Assembly: GCA_001579985.1 (NCBI GenBank) | Contig: LRSR01003961.1 | Coordinates: 1 to 24,363 of the forward strand | Direction of reading: 5' to 3' | Source of the DNA: Hypsibius dujardini | Lineage: Eukaryota; Tardigrada; Eutardigrada; Parachela; Hypsibiidae | DNA: 24,363 bases | Part shown: in pieces, positions 19,198 through 24,363 of the stretch | How the letters are laid out: each line of letters starts with the position of its first letter | Numbering within the stretch: the stretch's first letter is position 1 | Made by a program: the position numbers and the translations under genes | The notes under the pieces: model-generated | Seen by the model: only the letters and a program-made list of their open reading frames with translations | What the model was told of the DNA's origin: nothing | Database searches by the model: none

Positions 19198-20888
19198 AAT
19201 AATAATATCATCATCATCATTCCGGAATATACGTATAGTGACTGTTGGTCCGCCGCCGCCCGCTGAGATACATATAAACCGTGTATGCTCCAAAAATGGG
19301 TTATAATGGGGGTGGTATAGAAGGGGGTAGGGGGGTAGTCGACCCGGAATTTCACGTGTAGGAGTAGGAGAGAATATGGAATTATTGATAAGTACGCGTG
19401 GTCCTCATCTTATCAGGAGGAGAGGGAGGGAGAGGAATGGAGGAGGAGGAGGAGGAGGGGGTAATCAAAAAGCGATACGTATCCAGCATACATGTATGTA
19501 TATATATGGGATAATTCTATAATGCACACAAAAAGTCTACAATGCAGGTGAAGGAGGAGGATGAGAGGAGAGGAGACGAGGTTGGCGAGGACTACTGGCG
19601 CACCATCAACGACTGCGGGGTTCCTCCTGCGTTACGAGCTCGGAGGGGGGGGGACCTTGTGTAGTGCGTAGGGGATGTGTATGTCTTCATTGAAAAGTGA
19701 GTAGTTGAACATTAAATACAAAACGCCATCCGGGAGGCAGCCAACGGAGGAGGGACCATACGAGACTGAGGAGAGAGAGTCTTGAATAACTCTCGCGTCC
19801 TCACATCGAGTAGACAGACTGGCTGGCTGGAAGACTGGAGAGAGTGCCTCTGTCTGCGTATAAAGCATACATACATACACCAGCAGCGCTAAAATGTCTT
19901 CCTGTCGTGCCGATCATCGCATTAACCCATCTCGTTCTTTCGGTTGCGACCTCGTCGTCGTCTTGGCTCGGGATTTGCAGGGGGAAAGTTCTCTACGAGC
20001 GGTCTTGAATGTTGTATATGTCAGCTCAGTGCAATGTGTGTGAAGCTGAGTGGAGTTTGTTATCCTGTGCGTAGAGAGAGAGAGAGACAGAGAATGAAGA
20101 AGTGGAGGAGAGGGAGCGTGATGCTGCTGTGTGCCAGTGTCAGAATGGATCGGATTCGTCGGATTTCCGGAGAGCAGGGATTTGGCCTAATTTACATACA
20201 CCAGTACACTGGGGGCCTGACTGCCTACCGGCACTAAAAGGGAATAGGGAAATACAATAGGGAAACAAACACAATTGGGAAAAATACCTAGGATCGGGGG
20301 AACCAATATGTTGTTTGAAATAAAGGACGACCGCGCTAGGATCACAATTATTTTGGAATAATTTGCAGTCGAGGGGTTATATAGAACACAAATGTAAGTG
20401 GCATAACTACAGCAGCTGCTACTGTGTTATGTCTGAAAAAGGACTCAAATCATCCCTTTACACCAGGGTATTGGAGATTATTCCGCAATGTGACTGATCA
20501 AGCCGTTGTTGCTTCATAAAAGAGCAATCAGTAATCTCTGTTCCTACTTATATACGAACGCCATTGGGAAATTCATGAGTTAATATCTTGCCCAGTAAAA
20601 CTACGGAAACCCAAAAAAATTGAGAAAACAGTTCCCTATCATAGTTTCGTGTTTCGAGTACAGGTAATTCACTAGACAAAGCGCAAGAACCATTTTAGTT
20701 TTTTTTTCTAAAATCCCTCTAAAACGTATCTAGCAAAATGATGTTATTTTACTGTATGTGGTTGTTCACGTACTTGTAGGTAAATGTAAACGACAAGACC
20801 CTTAAAAAAGTTAGACAAAAGCCCTCTGTGAACGTATACGTTTTGTGATACTCGAGAGCAGGGCTTACTTCATACGGTTCCTGATGAT
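19198..20888. promoter_or_regulatory. Presumed 5' flank and leader of the receptor gene, purine-rich tracts
   Basis: Upstream of the receptor ATG the plus strand has G-rich and GGA-rich runs (19300-19335, 19411-19460 and 19640-19655) and a GAGAGAGAGAGA run at about 20070-20085. On the receptor's coding strand these read as C/T-rich tracts, common in promoters and 5' UTRs. No TATA box or initiator can be fixed, and upstream non-coding exons cannot be excluded. No other gene is recognised. Confidence 0.4.
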
Positions 20889-21688
20889 ATGCCGGAGCTG
20901 AGAGCTTATATCTTACTTACGAGACAACGTATGTACGGCGGCACGTTCAACGGATGCTATTTCCATCCCCAGCTTATTCCCGCTTCGTCCCTTTCCCTTT
21001 CTCTCCCTCTCCCAATGTACTGTGATGAAGTCAATCAGACAGACGGCTTCTCGTTCCGAGCATATAGTCAATCTCCGCGTGATATTCAGACATTCATCCC
21101 GCTATCCATCAACACACAGCCACGAGAGGATGTGTGCGGAGAACCGGAAGACAGCACCCCGATAATGGGCCCCCGGGCCGATACGGACGCGAGCTTGCCG
21201 GGTCTTTCGGTCTGTCTGTCTGTCTGTCTATCTGTCTGTCTATCTATCTGCTTGCCTGTCAAAACAATGAGAGCACGGATTCCATCGACAATCACACGAT
21301 ATATATTCCGCATTTTTGGCCGACCAGACAAAAGCTTCCTTCGGATCAAGTCATGGCATTTCGTCTAAAAATATGTAGACGTGAAATCAGTTCAACCGGA
21401 TGTGCAAGATCCCATTTAAAACATTTAAGTACTCGTATTTGGATATTACCATTACTGATATTAAATATTCAGCACTTTTTAACGATTGCACTCTTCCAAT
21501 ATCACTTAGGGCGATTTTCGAAGGGGGATTTCAAAACGTCTCAATTGATTTACAAAATGTATTTCCTCGGCGATTCTCGAAGAATTTATTTTTGGCGAAA
21601 CTTCCAAGCTGGGAAAACATTGGAATATTTCATTTTCCTTGATTTTCACTGCAAAAATAGCGATTTATTGAAATTCACTACGAGATAG
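20889..21688. other. Intergenic sequence with CTGT tract, no gene recognised
   Basis: The longest open frame here (20889-21368 plus) runs through a CTGT microsatellite and has no domain resemblance or splice support, so it is not called a gene. Short AT-rich sequence follows. Confidence 0.45.
21207..21260. repeat. CTGT/CTAT microsatellite
   Basis: About thirteen CTGT or CTAT tetranucleotides on the plus strand ending in CTGCTTGCCTGTC. Same orientation and decay pattern as the 2760 tract. Confidence 0.9.
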
Positions 21689-21968
21689 AACTCCCAATGC
21701 TGCGCAACTTTTGATTTAGCATAAATGCTGCGCACGACAGGGCAAACAGGGCAAAATCGTGACGTACATCAATCAAAACAACCACAAGGTTTCTTTTCCG
21801 TTTTCCAGTAAAAAAAATTATATTTTTAGTTTTTTTGTCAAAATTATTGTCAGAGATGTTTGTACGATTTACTTTTGATTTTTCGAACCCAAAACCTCGA
21901 CAAACAATGGGAGAAAGTGTGCGAACGCGGCATTTATACCATTCCGAACTTGCGCAGCATTGGGAGTT
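21689..21968. mobile_element. 280-bp MITE-like element with about 44-bp terminal inverted repeats
   Basis: The left arm (21689-21732) and inverted right arm (21926-21968) share AACTCCCAATGCTGCGCAA perfectly, then diverge slightly and match again at ATAAATGC-GCG. The centre is AT-rich and non-coding. No transposase and no certain target duplication are seen, so the superfamily is not assigned. Confidence 0.8.
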
Positions 21969-21989
21969 TTACATCGTAAATATTATTAT

Positions 21990-22113
21990 TTGACACTGTC
22001 CTATTCCAAATTTAATTTGAAATTAGCCAAAATTTTTTGGTACCCTTATATCATAAATATACTTTGCTTACGCCAATCGACTCCCAATTGAATTTGGAAT
22101 GAGACAATGTCAA
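21990..22113. repeat. Short hairpin element with 28-bp inverted arms
   Basis: The left arm 21990-22017 (starting TTGACACTGTC) pairs with the inverted right arm 22086-22113 (TTGACATTGTC) at 24 of 28 positions, around a 68-base spacer. Weaker similarity extends about 12 bases outwards. It lies 21 bases from the 280-bp element but its ends differ from it. Confidence 0.7.
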
Positions 22114-22831
22114 CATCATAATACATAAATTATATAATTCATCAATAATGTTGAACTAATTATAAAATAAAACTGAATATGTTTGGAAATCTTCCTCTGA
22201 AAATCGTCTTGGGCCAGCACCACCGAACTTCGGAATACCCAGTCAGTCGAAACTTTGGGCGTGTAGCCACCAAATAGTTGCACGGTTTTCGCGCTTAACC
22301 GAAAGTGGTTTGCACGACTGGAAGGTGGCATGCCGCGGCGACCTCCACGAGCGTCGTTGTACGTGCGCAAGGCGTTTAATTCTGGCATACAGGCCTCTCT
22401 TCCCCAGCTGTGGCTTTCTTCATCAAATTCTACTTTTTGATTAAAACTGGCGGCACCTAACAAAAATTTCCCGTCTTTAATTCATTACTGGTACAAACAT
22501 CGTAAAACGCACCACCGGTAAGAAAAATTGTGCTAGTATCGCCAGTCGCGAGAGTTACAAAAATCACAAACAGTAGCTCAAAAAAGATCATGAAAACCAG
22601 TTATTAGATTCACACACAAAAAACGGAGAATTCACCTTCACACCGGTAAGATCAGCAAAACGGCGGAGAGAAGTACTACCGGATGAGATTCACAAAAGCA
22701 TGAGACAAGCGAATCCCGTCATGGAACAGAAAAAGAAAAGGTGAAGCAAAGTCATCTTCTCTACCTAAGAGAAAGAATAATACCACGCCGGTAGGAAGAG
22801 GAAAAGGACGATAAACTAAGAGAAAGCGTCT
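22114..22831. other. Spacer downstream of the NRF-6-like gene, unassigned open frame
   Basis: A minus-strand open frame at 22463-22116 is GC-richer (22200-22460) than its surroundings and follows an acceptor-like TTTTGTTAG at about 22456, but no domain is recognised. A minus-strand ATTAAA (22475-22480) could be the poly(A) signal of the NRF-6-like gene, 350 bases past its stop; in that case the open frame lies beyond its 3' end. Confidence 0.3.
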
Positions 22832-24240
22832 TCAGATCTTGCTGTCGTCGTTGACGCTGTACTTTCGAGCGGTGGGGCGGCGCATCAGAAGCTGCACTAA
22901 GCTGCGCACGGGGGCTTCGATGAAAATGTACACGACATAGCCAAGGACGAAGGAGATGACCAGGTTCCCACCAAAAACAACCAGCTAGAGGAAGAAAAGA
23001 CCGGTCAACTTTAAAACCAGACATCTGTCGGTCAAACAAATACAGACGAAAGGCAGGCAATGTGCCTGTAGCCTCAGTCTGCCTGTCAACTGGATTGCTT
23101 GCCACTAATTTCGTACCGTGTTCCAGTGGCTAAACCGGATAGTCTCCTCCCGACTCAGGTAGTAGATGCAAATGATGATGGGACTGATGAGATAGACGCT
23201 GTAGGAGATGGTGCTCAACGGACGCCACATGCTCCATCCCAGGACACGATCCACCCCCTTGACGGCTCCGGTCATGCAGGAATAGGCAATCCAAGCCAGC
23301 GCAACAGCCCAGGCAACGTGTGAGAGGCTGTTGAAGGCCGCGGCAGCGTCCACAGACAGCGGGTATCCGTTGAATCCCGGAACTAAACCAAAGACCACCA
23401 CCGCAATGCTCAGCAGGGCGACGAACCAGCCGCAAATGACTGCGAAGAAGCCCAGTTTACGGACGGCAGCAGGGTCACGAAGGAAAAACGCGGCGAGGAT
23501 TCCGATAAAGTAGGGCGCAGCGCGGCAATAGGTGGTGATGAGGTAGCTAGTGAAGTACTTAATGGTCAGGTCTTGGTCGAAAGCGCTGAAAAAGTACAAT
23601 AAAATACAATCTTCAATCCATCCAGAATGAACAAAAACTCTTGCAAATATTGATGCATGCCTGTCTGACTAAAACAAAAGTATCGCCAATTTGTGACAGC
23701 CTTCGTATACCTTCATGCTTGTCTGCCTGCGTCTGCGTCCCTGTGATCGTGGTGCATCTTGGCCTTGTCTACCCACCTGTCTGCAGAATTTGCCTGGACA
23801 TGTTTACGTCTGTGTGTTCATTTGTCTTATCTGTCTGTCGATGCCCGCCTCTATATCCTCATGTCTAACCGCTGCGGCAACATTTTGTACTGACTCCAAG
23901 TCAAACTCCGATCTCTTACCTGACATCGGTGGAACCGAATCCAACCAGGCTTGGCGGCAGTCCCATAACCTTGGAGATGACGCCCGCCGCGACGACAGCC
24001 GCTAACACACCTACGGCGCACAGGGCCACGCCGGCTTGCCAGACCCTGTATGGAACAGACCATACAGTCCATCAGCAAGAGATCAAAGACGAACGTCCAA
24101 AGTAAATGACCTACATCATTACAGGCAGCAACCATTAAAAGAAGGAGCCAACTGACTTACACGTAGAGTGCAACAACAATCAATGGAGCGATCGCAAAGA
24201 GCTGAAAGTCCACCGCGATGTACCAAGTCCACGGCATACA
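22832..24240 (-). CDS. NRF-6-like membrane acyltransferase, 3' part (four exons; continues past right edge)
   Basis: Exons 24240-24161, 24045-23920, 23585-23117 and 22984-22832 join in frame (phases 2, 2, 0) to give 275 residues and a TGA. The first visible residues are C-M-P-W-T-W-Y-I-A-V-D-F-Q-L-F, the hallmark block of nose-resistant-to-fluoxetine (NRF-6) proteins in the acyltransferase_3 family. Later come Y-C-R-A-A-P-Y-F-I-G-I-L, W-R-P-L-S-T-I-S-Y-S-V-Y-L-I-S-P, and a last helix G-N-L-V-I-S-F-V-L-G-Y-V-V-Y-I-F-I-E-A-P, all typical of the family's C-terminal half. Seven or eight hydrophobic helices are visible. Members are multipass membrane proteins implicated in lipid or xenobiotic transport and uptake in C. 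elegans; the substrate here is unknown. The N-terminal extracellular NRF domain and first helices should lie beyond 24363. The introns of 115, 334 and 132 bases are short compared with the receptor's. Confidence 0.92.
23660..23870. repeat. Degenerate CTGTCTGCCTG tract in NRF-6-like intron
   Basis: Plus-strand pyrimidine-biased words (CTGTCTG, GTCTGCCTGCGTCTGCG, CTTATCTGTCTGTCG) fill most of the 23586-23919 intron. A similar short tract occurs at about 24320-24363 at the window edge. Cysteine-rich open frames here are artefacts. Confidence 0.6.
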
Positions 24241-24363
24241 CTGAAAAAACAAGCGGAAAAACATTACCACCTGACCTGATGTCTGACAATCCTGACTGAT
24301 GTCTGCAGTTTTCTGTGTCTATCTGCAGACCGTTACAAATTCCTGTCTGTCTATTTGTCTTGC

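Noticed and set aside
18127-19293. 388-residue minus-strand open frame as a single-exon gene
   Set aside because: Its first 32 residues lie before the likely start and its last 60 run into intron 1. The GTAATT donor at 18308 joins in phase to the P-Y-Y-D-C exon.
20889-21368. 159-residue plus-strand open frame
   Set aside because: It runs through a CTGT microsatellite, has no recognisable domain and lacks splice or promoter support.
22116-22463. 115-residue minus-strand open frame as a gene
   Set aside because: It has an acceptor-like site and local GC rise but no domain and no matching partner exon. It is kept only as an unassigned note.

Overview
This is eukaryotic, animal nuclear DNA. Genes are split by GT-AG introns, no bacterial operon structure is visible, and the AT-rich background is full of microsatellites and small DNA transposons. 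The gene content fits an invertebrate, probably an ecdysozoan or arthropod: a GPR158/179-like class C receptor related to Drosophila CG31760, a NRF-6-type membrane acyltransferase (a family expanded in arthropods and nematodes), and a mariner element. The species cannot be named from this window. All exon coordinates were worked out by hand from splice signals, reading-frame phase and family resemblance.

Three protein-coding genes are supported. (1) Plus strand, 2046-3458: six exons encoding a small secreted protein of about 276 residues with two CUB-like domains. It has a TATA box at 1930-1937 and an AATAAA signal at 3591. (2) Minus strand, 19197 down to 4451: a ten-exon, roughly 868-residue orphan class C GPCR of the GPR158/GPR179 type. 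In order it has a signal peptide, a Cache-like ectodomain with an asparagine-rich insertion, a Cys-rich EGF-like linker, seven membrane helices and a conserved basic coiled C-tail. All nine splice junctions keep frame. (3) Minus strand, 22832 to beyond the right edge: the last four exons (275 residues) of a NRF-6-like acyltransferase_3 protein. Genes 1 and 2 converge; genes 2 and 3 run in tandem.

The introns of gene 2 and the spacer before gene 3 carry mobile DNA. A decayed mariner lies at 8044-9332 (34-bp inverted repeats, TA duplication, two in-frame stops and one frameshift). A 557-bp non-autonomous piggyBac-like element flanked by TTAA lies at 6807-7363. A roughly 567-bp fold-back element lies at 11710-12276. 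A 280-bp element with about 44-bp inverted repeats lies at 21689-21968, next to a 124-bp hairpin element at 21990-22113. Pyrimidine-biased CTGT/CTGC tracts recur across the window with the same strand orientation, and a degenerate TAAATC-type repeat fills 943-1440.

Nothing here is a clear new multi-gene system. The most notable points are the invertebrate GPR158-like receptor with its homopolymeric insertion, the CUB gene built by internal duplication (with a candidate GC-AG intron and a cysteine-free second domain), and several apparently uncatalogued MITE-like elements placed close to splice acceptors. I found no tRNA, rRNA, CRISPR array or prokaryotic feature.
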